A stretch of DNA of 22,081 nucleotides from NCBI GenBank assembly GCA_025201865.1, contig MU602689.1, positions 1 to 22,081 on the forward strand, given 5' to 3'. The notes below the pieces were generated by a model, which saw nothing but the letters and a program-made list of their open reading frames with translations, had not been told where the DNA came from and ran no database searches. The stretch's first letter is position 1. Each line of letters opens with the position of its first letter. Position numbers and translations under genes: made by a program. Shown piece after piece: positions 1 through 8,041 of the stretch. The DNA comes from Ramicandelaber brevisporus (Eukaryota > Kickxellomycota > Ramicandelaberales > Ramicandelaberaceae).

Positions 1-1243
1 AACTAAGCTTTGATCGAGTCAATATATCAGAGTCGTCATAGTCAGGATTGTAGTCGAGTTTCATAGCATTCTCGCCTGTTATCTCTAAACGTTGTAGTTT
101 CGGAAGCAGCCGTAATACTGTTGCCAGATTGAAAACTTCATTTTTGTCCAACATACTTCGCTTTAGCTCGATGCTCAAAGCAGTCAATCTGAAGTTGTAT
201 TCTAAAACAGCCACAAACTGCTCGCATGACATGTTGACAGATAATGTTAACTCATTGAGATGTGGCCAGCTCTGAAGTAACACCTTTTTCCATGCTGGAG
301 AATGTGAATACGATATCATATCATTGCACTCATGTCCATATATATCCATGGATTTATTAAGAGGGATGTTAGCAGGTGTAATCTCACAATAATCGTAAGA
401 AAGTGAATTCACACAACATGTTCGTATCGATAAATGGAGCAACTTTGGATAAGCACAAGTGTTACACATGTCAATTGGCTTCCAAAAATATGAACGATTT
501 AGAGTGGCATAACAAAACTGAGTATCCTCGCGTGCATCCATTTCGGGGATACATGTAAGATATTTGCTCAATGTCTGAATTTCAGACTGAGAGGGAAGAA
601 CAGATGTAGACCATGAGGTAATTTCTATCTTCGCAATACCGGTATAAGAAATAATGTGTATGAAATTGGTCAATCGAGTCCATGATGTATCAGTATGTCC
701 AACAGAATATCCTAAACCTAGATATTCTATGGGCCGTACATCGCAGTTATTTTGTCGATGGTTGATAGCTAGTGCCAGAGTAACCAAATCATAGGGCTCT
801 TTATCATTTTTTATTTCGCAGTATAATCTATATAGATTAGGGAAGTACATTATGATTTCGATGAATTGTATTCCATTTGATATGAGAAGGTTGCGATTAT
901 GGCATATTCTCAATGTGGTAACACGGGGGAACACCGACAGAATATCGTATATGCTAGCACCTCTGCTGATATCTCGCGCGATAGCAGAGCAGGTTCCATG
1001 ATTGAAACTAATCTCATGAACTAATTTACCATAATGTGCAAATGCCATTGAGCGTGTTGGCTGTGGCAGAGCGAATATCCTCCAAACAAGCTCTTTCCAC
1101 AGTATTCTGGAAAGTAAGGAATGGAATGCACGAGACACAGTCAACAGCTTATGAGCTTCGTGTATATTGAAGAAGGAAAAACAAACGTATTCAACTAGCT
1201 CGTATGGCAAGTCGAAGAGTCTGAAGTGCGTTTGAACGCTCAT
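1..1243 (-). CDS. F-box-like / leucine-rich-repeat protein, 3' end beyond window
   Basis: An ATG at 1241-1243 opens a minus-strand frame with no stop through all 414 codons to the window edge, so the gene is partial at its C-terminus. I checked this codon by codon. The protein begins MSVQTHFRLFDLPYELVEY. Residues 7-49 look like an F-box (LPYELVEY, a helix, then SRAFHSLL and ILW). The rest is leucine/isoleucine-rich with LRR-like pieces such as LPKLQRLEITG near the edge. It is paralogous to the gene at 1659-3233: the F-box regions align, and LLHLSIRTCC here resembles LRTLSVQVCC there. F-box proteins usually bind Skp1 in SCF ubiquitin ligases and use LRRs for substrate choice; that role is inferred. 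No other in-frame ATG lies between this start and the upstream stop at 1442-1444. The sequence is more AT-rich than the neighbouring genes. Coding status is fairly sure; the function is not. Confidence 0.8.
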   Translation of the reverse strand, partial: MSVQTHFRLFDLPYELVEYVCFSFFNIHEAHKLLTVSRAFHSLLSRILWKELVWRIFALPQPTRSMAFAHYGKLVHEISFNHGTCSAIARDISRGASIYDILSVFPRVTTLRICHNRNLLISNGIQFIEIIMYFPNLYRLYCEIKNDKEPYDLVTLALAINHRQNNCDVRPIEYLGLGYSVGHTDTSWTRLTNFIHIISYTGIAKIEITSWSTSVLPSQSEIQTLSKYLTCIPEMDAREDTQFCYATLNRSYFWKPIDMCNTCAYPKLLHLSIRTCCVNSLSYDYCEITPANIPLNKSMDIYGHECNDMISYSHSPAWKKVLLQSWPHLNELTLSVNMSCEQFVAVLEYNFRLTALSIELKRSMLDKNEVFNLATVLRLLPKLQRLEITGENAMKLDYNPDYDDSDILTRSKLS

Positions 1244-1658
1244 AGTTGCGGTCAGAGAGGTTTTTGCAAGAAGTGTACTGTTGTGTGTACTGTAAAAAAA
1301 AAAAAGAGTGTGTAAGTATGTGAATGAATGTGTATGAGCAGGAGAGACAGCAGCTTGACTGGGAAGAACCTCTGCAGAGTATTTGTGGTGGCCTGTGCGA
1401 CGTTGTAGGTTGATTGAGAACTTGCATATCAGAGAGTAATTCTACATCTCTCAAGTGTTTCTAATTGACTGGATTAAGTTCGAGGTTAACTATGAGCTCA
1501 ATTCCTGGATGCTGGGACACGTACAGGACTGATTCATTTCAACACATCCTGTCTTGCCCCAAAAGTATTGTCTCAAATTAGCAACAGAAGAGATCAACTC
1601 TCTCTGAATAATCGCCAATTCAGTCGACTCGTGTTCAGGTAAATTAAACGACATGACT
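1244..1658. other. Intergenic, 415 bp, between tandem F-box-like genes
   Basis: Holds the 3' flank of the 1659-3233 gene and the 5' flank of the edge gene. On the minus strand, 1288-1315 reads like an intron 3' end: ACTTAC, a long T run, then ACAG. No convincing 5' splice site was found upstream, so a 5'-UTR intron is only possible. No other gene seen. Confidence 0.4.
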
Positions 1659-3233
1659 TTAAGCAAGGATTTTAATGGCTGGACATTTCAAGACAAAGCT
1701 GATTCGCTTCTCTACATCACGAATATGCGTCAAGTCCAAGATACGAAGGTCTGGAAATGCGGGCAGCAGGTGAGCTATGCGGTCCGTAAAGAGATCATCG
1801 CTGCACTGTGAGATCACAACTTTGCGGACTGAGTTGCACGGATAGCCGGACAGCGCCACAGTTGCGTCATCCATGATGTTGCAGTCTGTCAGCTTGATCT
1901 CCACAAGCCGCGTACAAGATGCCATGAACTGCAGAGGGTTCAAGTCAATACACATGTCATTCAGCTCCAAACAAACAAGACATACAAGCTTGCCTCGGAG
2001 ATTGCTCAGCTCAAGGGCAGTGTATGCCAAAGACAGCCCGGAGATGGCCAGACACCTATCCGGATCCGGTGAAATATCAATACCAGCTATATTCAGAAAG
2101 GCACAGCACTGGAGAGCAGGCATCGCTCTCAGCAGCAGTCGCCCAGCTTTCGGCACCACCGTATAGTCACCGATAAGCTCCAAACCTGTGATAGACGGCC
2201 ATTGCTTGTTGGAGAACATGGTCGCGAGCCGAATATCTGCATCCCCAGCGCAGCTCTGCGCTGGAATAATTACAGCAAGGTAACTGAGAACCGGAAAGCG
2301 CTCGGGCACAAACGACTGGAAGTCGTAGAGACCCGACTTGTTGCAACACACTTGGACAGAGAGTGTACGCAAATGAACAAAGACAGAGTCTGGATCTATG
2401 CCAAAGACCTGCTTGTTAATCTCACCACAACAGCCCCTCGGTATTCCTTGGGATAAGATCAACCGAGTAAGCGAGGCTGGCATGCACTGAACGACGCTGG
2501 CCGGGAGCAGCTGCAGAGATCCACAGTCAAGACGGATGCGCTTCTTGGACTTGATCCTGTCAATCAGCGAGGCCAGTGAGGAATACATTCCATAGTATCT
2601 GCCAGGACAGTACCGTGCACGAATCACAATCAGCCGAACATGTCCGCTACGACGGCTATCATCAATCCATATTGCTGCTGCATCGATCACGCTGTTCGAC
2701 GCCTCATTGACAATGAGAATCACGCAGCGAAGGCATTTCATCTGCTCGAGATGGAGCGTGAACATAATCTCCATGCCATCTCTGATGTCAAAGGCAATCA
2801 CCGTGGCAAAAGGAAAGTAACCAGAGACGAAGGAATCCGGCCGAAAAGACACCAGATCAACTGTTCGGATGCGCCGAAAGTTCTTCATCAGCATCGATGG
2901 TGAAACGCTGCAGTCATTTACTCTCATGTTGTCGAACTTGACAAACCTCCAGACGCTGTTGGCAAAGAGATCATTGAACACTCGATTCACTGGCAGGATT
3001 GGCGCAGCCTCGTGACGAGTAAAGTACCTCTGTGCAGTATACTCCAGCAACTTGTGCGGCAGCTCCAGCAGGCGGAACGGCCCGCGGTTGGAGATGCTGA
3101 GGCGCTCAACCAGCCGAGCCACCTCGCGCAGCTGCTCTTCATCAGCAGTGTCCGCAAAGCTGTGGATCTTGGCACGCAGGCTGTCCAGAGCAGTGTAGGG
3201 CTTGGTGATGGTACGACGTCGCTTTGGCGGCAT
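1659..3233 (-). CDS. F-box-like / leucine-rich-repeat protein
   Basis: An intact 524-residue protein. Residues 2-6 (PPKRRR) form a basic start that could be a nuclear signal, followed by a charged helical stretch at about 15-48. The F-box-like motif is at about 52-95 (FRLLELPHKLLEY, then PVNRVFNDLFANSVW). The remainder is irregular LRR-type sequence, with repeated leucine/isoleucine spacing such as LTRLILSQG, LRTLSVQV, ITGLELIGD, LVCLELND and LRILDLTH. F-box proteins typically recruit substrates to SCF ubiquitin ligases through Skp1; that is family knowledge, not shown here. It lies in tandem with a paralog whose ATG is 415 bp downstream. Both look fast-evolving, since only the F-box region and scattered LRR pieces align. 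ATG start, TAA stop, no intron needed. Substrate and pathway unknown. Confidence 0.8.
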   Translation of the reverse strand: MPPKRRRTITKPYTALDSLRAKIHSFADTADEEQLREVARLVERLSISNRGPFRLLELPHKLLEYTAQRYFTRHEAAPILPVNRVFNDLFANSVWRFVKFDNMRVNDCSVSPSMLMKNFRRIRTVDLVSFRPDSFVSGYFPFATVIAFDIRDGMEIMFTLHLEQMKCLRCVILIVNEASNSVIDAAAIWIDDSRRSGHVRLIVIRARYCPGRYYGMYSSLASLIDRIKSKKRIRLDCGSLQLLPASVVQCMPASLTRLILSQGIPRGCCGEINKQVFGIDPDSVFVHLRTLSVQVCCNKSGLYDFQSFVPERFPVLSYLAVIIPAQSCAGDADIRLATMFSNKQWPSITGLELIGDYTVVPKAGRLLLRAMPALQCCAFLNIAGIDISPDPDRCLAISGLSLAYTALELSNLRGKLVCLVCLELNDMCIDLNPLQFMASCTRLVEIKLTDCNIMDDATVALSGYPCNSVRKVVISQCSDDLFTDRIAHLLPAFPDLRILDLTHIRDVEKRISFVLKCPAIKILA

Positions 3234-3656
3234 TGTTTGTTATGCTTTGTTCTGTTTTGCTTTGTTTACTTTTCTTTTCGTGGATCTGCGTGACGGCGAC
3301 TTTCCGGTGTTTGCATTCATTCATTCGGCACAAATCCATCTGGATGCCATGAACACCAATTTCTATGCAAGCAAACAGCAGGAGCTAGAGAGCTCACATC
3401 GACTCGACAATCACATCGCTCTGCTTCAAAAAACAAAGGAGTTTGTTTGCCATACGTGCTTGTGCCTTGTCACTCATTGCCACCACACAGCATGCAGTCG
3501 GTCGGCATTGAAACGGAAAGGAGTTTGGAGCAAGTTAATCACCCCTCCCCCAGCCCACGCAAGCGTCAAAGACAAGACACATTTACCCATCTAGTACAAA
3601 GAAGTCTGTAAAGTGGTTGCAGTCTAATCAAAAAGAAAAAAGAAAGAACGAAAGGT
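3234..3656. promoter_or_regulatory. Intergenic, 423 bp, with promoter of the F-box-like gene
   Basis: Contains the upstream region of the minus-strand F-box-like gene and the 3' flank of the GTPase gene. A purine-rich stretch at about 3629-3655 is a pyrimidine tract in the GTPase transcript, just after its stop. No clear TATA box, AATAAA or RNA gene. The open frames here lack coding character. Confidence 0.4.
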
Positions 3657-4811
3657 TTAAATTGAAGATTGCTGCTGATGTTGGTTAAGATGATTATTCA
3701 TAAAGGCTGCCAGGACATGATCCGCAGCTCTCCATGGCGTCTCCACTCTCTCTAGAACCCTCTTTTCCATCATCTTCAGCTCCTCGCTAGCCACTGGATC
3801 TCTCTTTAGTCTGTCCACCAGTCCCTCTCTGACTTCTCTCCACATCCACGTCTGCAGCTGTCGATTCCTTAGCTGAGTCAGCTCCCCGCTATCCATCATC
3901 GCTTTATAAAACTCTCCAATATGCCCCCAAACCTTGTCAAGTCCCTCTCCAGTTTTCGCAGACACGCCGACCACTTTCGGCCTCCATGCACTAAACCGCG
4001 GCTGCATATACTTGAGGGCAGAGGTATACTCGATGCGAGCCTCACGTGCAGCCGTCGATAGATGCCCGTCGGCTTTTGTGACAACAACCAGATCCGCAAG
4101 CTCCATGATTCCCTTTTTGATACCTTGCAGTTCGTCGCCACCGGCTGGTGGAACCAACAACACAAACATGTCAACCATGTCAGCCACCGCAGTCTCAGAC
4201 TGTCCCACTCCAACCGTTTCAATCAATCCAACATCGTATCCTGCTGCCTCGCACAACATCAGGGCTTCGGATGTGCGTCTCGCAACACCACCTAGCGATC
4301 CACAGGATGGAGATGGTCTAATATACGCATTATCGTGCAGCGATAGTTCGGGCATGCGTGTCTTATCGCCCAAAATCGAGCCGCCAGTTCGAGATGACGA
4401 TGGATCAACGGCCAGCACCGAGACTTTGTGGCCGAGACCGACAATGTTCAAGCCGAATGACTCGATGAATGTCGACTTACCGACTCCAGGACTTCCGCTC
4501 AGCCCGATGCGCATGGGAGGTCTGCGCAGCTGAATCTGACGCTGCTGCTTTTGGGCATTAAGCGTCAAGTCTTGCTGAAGCATGGCTTGACTAGCTGCCC
4601 GCGGTGAATTCACCGGTTCTGATGATGATGCTGTTACTGCTGCTGCTGCTCCCTCTGAGGAACGTGTGTGTTGGAGAGTGGCGAGTAGTTCTTGAGCCTG
4701 GAGGCGGTGTTCGGGCCGTGTTGACTCGATAAGCGTAATGGCGCGTGCCAACTGTGTGCGATTCCCGGCTAGAATGCCAGCTGCCAGCTGCTGGACAGTC
4801 GGTGGAGGCAT
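3657..4811 (-). CDS. MMAA: MMAA/MeaB-type GTPase, cobalamin chaperone for methylmalonyl-CoA mutase
   Basis: A 384-residue G3E-type P-loop GTPase. The family protects and reloads adenosylcobalamin in methylmalonyl-CoA mutase, in mitochondria in eukaryotes. Visible motifs: N-terminal helices at 8-48 ([19 protein letters not shown]), P-loop GSPGVGKST at 106-114, switch region [19 protein letters not shown] at about 135-153, ETVGVGQSE at 198-206, [10 protein letters not shown] at 221-230, TKAD guanine-specificity motif at 245-248, and a C-terminal helical arm starting WMWREV. A low-complexity Ala/Ser/Gln segment (about 51-97) separates the first helices from the P-loop. A TAG sits directly before the ATG, so the start is fixed unless that TAG is an intron acceptor. 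There is no separate mitochondrial presequence before the conserved helices, which is odd for this family. Divergently transcribed from the gene at 5125. Confidence 0.93.
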   Translation of the reverse strand: MPPPTVQQLAAGILAGNRTQLARAITLIESTRPEHRLQAQELLATLQHTRSSEGAAAAVTASSSEPVNSPRAASQAMLQQDLTLNAQKQQRQIQLRRPPMRIGLSGSPGVGKSTFIESFGLNIVGLGHKVSVLAVDPSSSRTGGSILGDKTRMPELSLHDNAYIRPSPSCGSLGGVARRTSEALMLCEAAGYDVGLIETVGVGQSETAVADMVDMFVLLVPPAGGDELQGIKKGIMELADLVVVTKADGHLSTAAREARIEYTSALKYMQPRFSAWRPKVVGVSAKTGEGLDKVWGHIGEFYKAMMDSGELTQLRNRQLQTWMWREVREGLVDRLKRDPVASEELKMMEKRVLERVETPWRAADHVLAAFMNNHLNQHQQQSSI

Positions 4812-5124
4812 CTATGCTGTGTATATACACTCGTAGTTCGTTTGCTTGCTCTCTCGCTCGATCGTTGCGGTTGTCGTCGTCGTCGCTACTGTTGTCGTTG
4901 CTTGGATGAGAACTTTTTTCTTCGTAGTCGCGTGTGAACGGAACTTGATGGTCCGACAATCTTGAGCTTGCTGACTTGCTGGTTAACTCGCTGGCTTCAA
5001 GTTTCGAGCTGCATCTTGAACTCATTTCGGACGCGTCAGCATCTCCAACAACAACAACAACAACAACAATAGTAACAGCAACAGCAGCGCGTAAACATAT
5101 CCACCCTTTCCCATAAAGCAAGAG
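4812..5124. promoter_or_regulatory. Bidirectional promoter region with (CAA)8 repeat
   Basis: This 313-bp gap separates two divergent ATGs and must hold promoters for both the GTPase and the probable proteasome chaperone. A (CAA)8 run at 5046-5069 lies 55 bp upstream of the plus-strand ATG, probably in its 5' UTR. On the minus strand the same run encodes a Cys-rich mini-frame (start at about 5096) that would be an upstream ORF if transcribed. A TATATAC element at 4822-4828 is too close to the GTPase start to be an obvious TATA box. Confidence 0.5.
5046..5069 (+). repeat. (CAA)8 microsatellite
   Basis: Eight perfect CAA units in the likely 5' UTR of the plus-strand gene at 5125, continuing into imperfect AACAGCAACAGCAG. 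Confidence 0.9.
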
Positions 5125-5826
5125 ATGGACCCTTGGGATCTTGGTCGCCATGCGCCACAGCGCTACGAAGACGATGGAAACGACACCGAAGACGACTACA
5201 CTCTCCCAGCTGACCTGCCGGCTTCCGCCTCGCTCTCCTCCGTATTCTCCACCATTCCTTCAGCCTTTGGCAGCGACGGCAGCCGTACACTGGTGATTCC
5301 CGGACAGTGCTCCAATGCTCTCATTCAGCATCTCGGTCGTGACAATTTGGTTCCACTGGGAGTCATCATGTCGTCCCCCTGCTCTGAATTCAGTGCCGAT
5401 GCGTTGAAACCACTCGCTACCAACAGTCGCGTTTACCAGGTTAAGACCGCTCCAGGTTTGGTAGTGATTGTAATGCCGCTGAATGACGTGGCCAGTGTTC
5501 CAGGCGCTGCCTCTCCAATTCCCGAAACTGCATTGTACGAATGGTCAAAGGTGATCATTGAACAGCTCAAGCCAAAGAGTATGCGGATTATTCGTTTAAC
5601 TCACGAAGTCAGCGAAGATGACAACGAGAAGGGTAAAGTGCTGTCGACTTCCTCTGTAAAGGTTGATGAAAAGCAGCAGAATGATGTCCAGATTGTATTA
5701 GGACCAGCAGGCGCGTTGTTGTCGCGTTGCCAAATGCTTGATATTAAGGCGGATGTCCACACTTTTGCAGTGGATACTCACGCGAGCAGTATCCTTGCTG
5801 TCATCAAATCGTTCATTTCATCTTAG
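5125..5826 (+). CDS. Probable proteasome assembly chaperone 1 (PAC1/PSMG1-like)
   Basis: A 233-residue soluble protein. The assignment to PAC1 rests on pattern resemblance: an acidic disordered N-terminus (1-30), a beta strand followed by CSNALIQHLG (about 55-71), a central YEWSKVIIEQLKPKSMRII (138-156) matching the family's helix then strand, and a C-terminal VLGPAGALLSRCQMLDI (191-207) matching the PAC1 segment with the pattern LPAA-x-LS-x-CQ. PAC1 pairs with PAC2 and guides assembly of the 20S proteasome alpha ring. The family is very divergent outside animals, so confidence is moderate. No signal peptide or membrane segment. Divergent from the MMAA-like gene, and its stop is only 100 bp from the convergent stop at 5927. 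ATG start, TAG stop, no intron needed. Confidence 0.6.
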   Translation: MDPWDLGRHAPQRYEDDGNDTEDDYTLPADLPASASLSSVFSTIPSAFGSDGSRTLVIPGQCSNALIQHLGRDNLVPLGVIMSSPCSEFSADALKPLATNSRVYQVKTAPGLVVIVMPLNDVASVPGAASPIPETALYEWSKVIIEQLKPKSMRIIRLTHEVSEDDNEKGKVLSTSSVKVDEKQQNDVQIVLGPAGALLSRCQMLDIKADVHTFAVDTHASSILAVIKSFISS

Positions 5827-5926
5827 AAAACAAACAAACAAACAATAGCCGTCTACTTTTTGCAATCATTATTCCGTGTTTAACTTTCAGTTGATTAAGC
5901 AATTAAGCACTTTAACACTCTAACAA

Positions 5927-6493
5927 TTAAGTGTTATCTGACCTTGGACGTGGCGGATATGAGGGTTTCTGATCTTGATCCAATGACTGTTCGGTGAGGA
6001 TTCGTCTCATTTCGGTGTGCTGCTGCTGGTCCTCACCAAGTACGAGATACCGATATGACTTTTCGGTTCCTACTATGACAAACGGCAGTGAAACAATGAT
6101 TGTTGTCCAGCTTCTCAACTTGCGTTTATAAGCCGCAGTGTTCCGGATATCAATCGGCGGTGCTCCACCTGCCCCTGCTGATGATGCTGATGATGCTGCA
6201 GAGCGAGCATGAGATGCAGTGTATTGTGGTGAGGAAATGTTCTGGGTCGCAGTAGTCGCCGCTTTGGAGAGCTCTGGCTTTGCTGAAGCTGAAGCTGAAG
6301 TTGAAGCTGAAGTTGACGATGAGGGAGTTGAAGAAGAGCGGTTGTCATCAGCAAGCTGTTTGAACAGCTTGTGGAACGGCGACTTGGTTGGATCTGAAGA
6401 AGATGCAGACGCTGGCTGCTGCTGCTGCTGCTGTTGATCTGCGCCAGTTGTGGGCTTGCGCTGAGGATATCTCCATGAAGATGAAGACGACAT
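5927..6493 (-). CDS. Unrecognised small Ser/Gln-rich protein with one C-terminal membrane segment
   Basis: A 188-residue protein from the ATG at 6491-6493; any longer version would have to start at a TTG. Residues 1-115 are low complexity: Gln run at 20-26, long Ser/Ala/Thr tracts, and a short helical patch FHKLFKQLADD at 40-50. Residues 122-160 are ordered: basic YKRKLRSW, a hydrophobic stretch TTIIVSLPFVIVG (130-142), then TEKSYRYLVLGED. A basic flank, one hydrophobic span and a charged polar tail suggest a single-pass protein, possibly of mitochondria or ER. I cannot name the family. The upstream gene's stop is only 65 bp away, and an AATAAA for that gene abuts this ATG, so its promoter must lie inside the neighbour's 3' end. 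Coding is likely because the C-terminal half is non-repetitive and hydrophobicity is well placed. Confidence 0.65.
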   Translation of the reverse strand: MSSSSSWRYPQRKPTTGADQQQQQQQPASASSSDPTKSPFHKLFKQLADDNRSSSTPSSSTSASTSASASAKPELSKAATTATQNISSPQYTASHARSAASSASSAGAGGAPPIDIRNTAAYKRKLRSWTTIIVSLPFVIVGTEKSYRYLVLGEDQQQHTEMRRILTEQSLDQDQKPSYPPRPRSDNT

Positions 6494-6497
6494 TTTT

Positions 6498-6503
6498 TTT
6501 ATT
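6498..6503 (-). terminator. AATAAA polyadenylation signal of the questin-oxidase-like gene
   Basis: AATAAA on the minus strand, 56 nt after the spliced stop at 6559 and 4 nt before the ATG of the next gene. It fits a cleavage signal but would place the cleavage site inside the next coding region, so it may instead be chance A-rich sequence. Confidence 0.4.
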
Positions 6504-6558
6504 GGCAATAAAAAGTTATGGATGGTTTACAGGAAGTGTTTGATCCCCTACATTTACC

Positions 6559-8041
6559 TCATACACTTCTAACAAACGCCACAGCCGCGTTCATAGCTTC
6601 GCTGTGTTCCTCTTTTTGCCAGCAATTGTGATACTTAAAAGATGAAAAGCGATTAAGAACAAATAGAAATAGAGTAAAAGTGAAACTGAATGATGTAATA
6701 GAGAAAAGGTACTGTGCAAACTGATTAAGAACAAGAAATACGCAAAGGTTCAATACATACTCACTGCGGACGGAAGAAGTGCCAATGACCCTCTTTACCT
6801 GCAACGTCCGCGGTAATAAGCGCTGATTTCCACCAAATGTGCTCGCATTCCTCGACGTGCGGTCCGTACTCACGCTCAAGCTCCAGCATTGTGCGCAGCA
6901 CCTTGGTGACATGCACTTCCTGCGAGTGACGCGCCACCTGCAGCAGTGGCTCCCAGCGCGCAAACTCATCCTCGTTAATGTCAATGGCCAGATACTTGCC
7001 AACATCCAAGCCTTTAAGAGTGCGAGTTGGGACGTATTCGGAAATGTGCTCGAAAGTGGCATCGCGACCGCCGCGAGCCATGAAGAGCGCGAGGTAGCCG
7101 AGCCACAGGAGTCTGACGAGATGAGTCTTGTTGGCATCGGTGTTGATGTATGGCAGCAGGTTCTTGACGGAGAGGATGCCGTTGAGAGCGTGGGCAAGGA
7201 AGAAATGGGGAACTGGCTCGTTGGTTGCGGGGAGGCGTGGGCCAGCGTAGCCAAGGACGCCAGCAATGGCAATCTCCTTGATGGCAGCGCGATAGTCGGG
7301 GGAGCCGCCATCCGCGGAAGAGAGGTCAAGAGCGGAGACGTACGACTTGAGCTCGGAGCCATGGTGTTCGACCAGGAAGTCAACCTCACGGTAGATGGCT
7401 TCGCTGCGAGTAGCCAGTGTCGAGAAGTCAACTGGAGTCTGCACGGAGATGCTGCCAATAATGTCATGCAAACGCTGCTTGTCCGAATCCGAAGCAGTCG
7501 CCCAGTTGGCATCATTGAGCACCTCGCCACCTTTGTAATAGGCCATTGGGATGTACGAAAATGCCTGGATCAATGCATTCTTGTCATAAAACTCTGCACC
7601 GTATCCTAAATGAATCAGTCCATGCATTGCACCGCCCAGAATGCCCGGCAGCACCGCTGGCAAGAATGCATTCAGCACTTCCTCAAACGACTTGTCCTTG
7701 GCATAGTCTTGGATGCCCGCACGCAGGTTTGCGTAAATAGGATGCTTAAAGTTGCCAAAGTAGTCGCCATTTGGATAGAATTTGCCAAGGAAGTCGGCAG
7801 TCAAGTCCTGGGGTGATGGAATGTTGGTGGGACGCGGGATTGGGCACAAGCGAGCCGTGTATTTGGCAGCAGCACGGTCGAGTTCTTCAGAAGTGGCGCC
7901 GAGCTCGTAGAGAGAATAGACTTCATGGACGAGATGGTTGAAGAAGAACTTTTCGTAGAAGATGCTGTTGCTGTTGTGGTTGTGGGTGAGGATGCGGTTC
8001 AAAGTGCCAAGAGCACCAGTAGCTGGTCCGATACGCGGCAT
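6559..8041 (-). CDS. Questin-oxidase-like protein (DUF4243 family)
   Basis: Resembles the questin oxidase family, whose fungal members include Baeyer-Villiger-type anthraquinone ring-opening enzymes; many members have no known substrate. Matching features: N-terminal ILTHNHNSNSIFYEKFFFNH (17-36) with VYSLYELGA after it; GGAMHGLIHLGYGAEF (136-151), typical for the family with conserved His; HFFLAHALNGILSVKNLLPY and a C-terminal EHIWWKSALITADV. The open frame from ATG 8041 ends at TGA 6761 after WHFFRPQ (426 residues). A GTGAGT donor overlaps that stop (intron from 6764). Joining to an ACAG acceptor at 6602 gives exons 6765-8041 and 6559-6601, 439 residues, ending HEAMNAAVAFVRSV. Other acceptors (for example the TTTTAAG near 6649) would give other tails, so the last 15 residues are uncertain. 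No biosynthetic cluster lies nearby, so a role in secondary metabolism is not supported. Confidence 0.8.
6602..6764 (-). other. Probable 3' intron of the questin-oxidase-like gene
   Basis: Donor GTGAGT at 6759-6764, branch-like CTTAATC near 6655, acceptor ACAG ending at 6602. Splicing removes the TGA at 6761 and reaches a frame encoding EAMNAAVAFV. The acceptor choice is ambiguous, with three other AGs after the branch-like site. Confidence 0.5.

Noticed and set aside
4591-5151. Minus-strand frame of 186 codons overlapping the GTPase start and the promoter
   Set aside because: Low-complexity reading of the leader and the Ala/Ser insert in another frame; no domain, and it conflicts with two better-supported genes.
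6559-7530. Minus-strand frame of 323 codons overlapping the questin-oxidase-like gene
   Set aside because: Only its last part coincides with the proposed final exon. The rest is an out-of-frame Ser/Leu/Thr/Arg-rich shadow of the conserved protein.
6839-7609. Plus-strand frame of 256 codons
   Set aside because: Antisense to the questin-oxidase-like coding region, with no recognisable domain.
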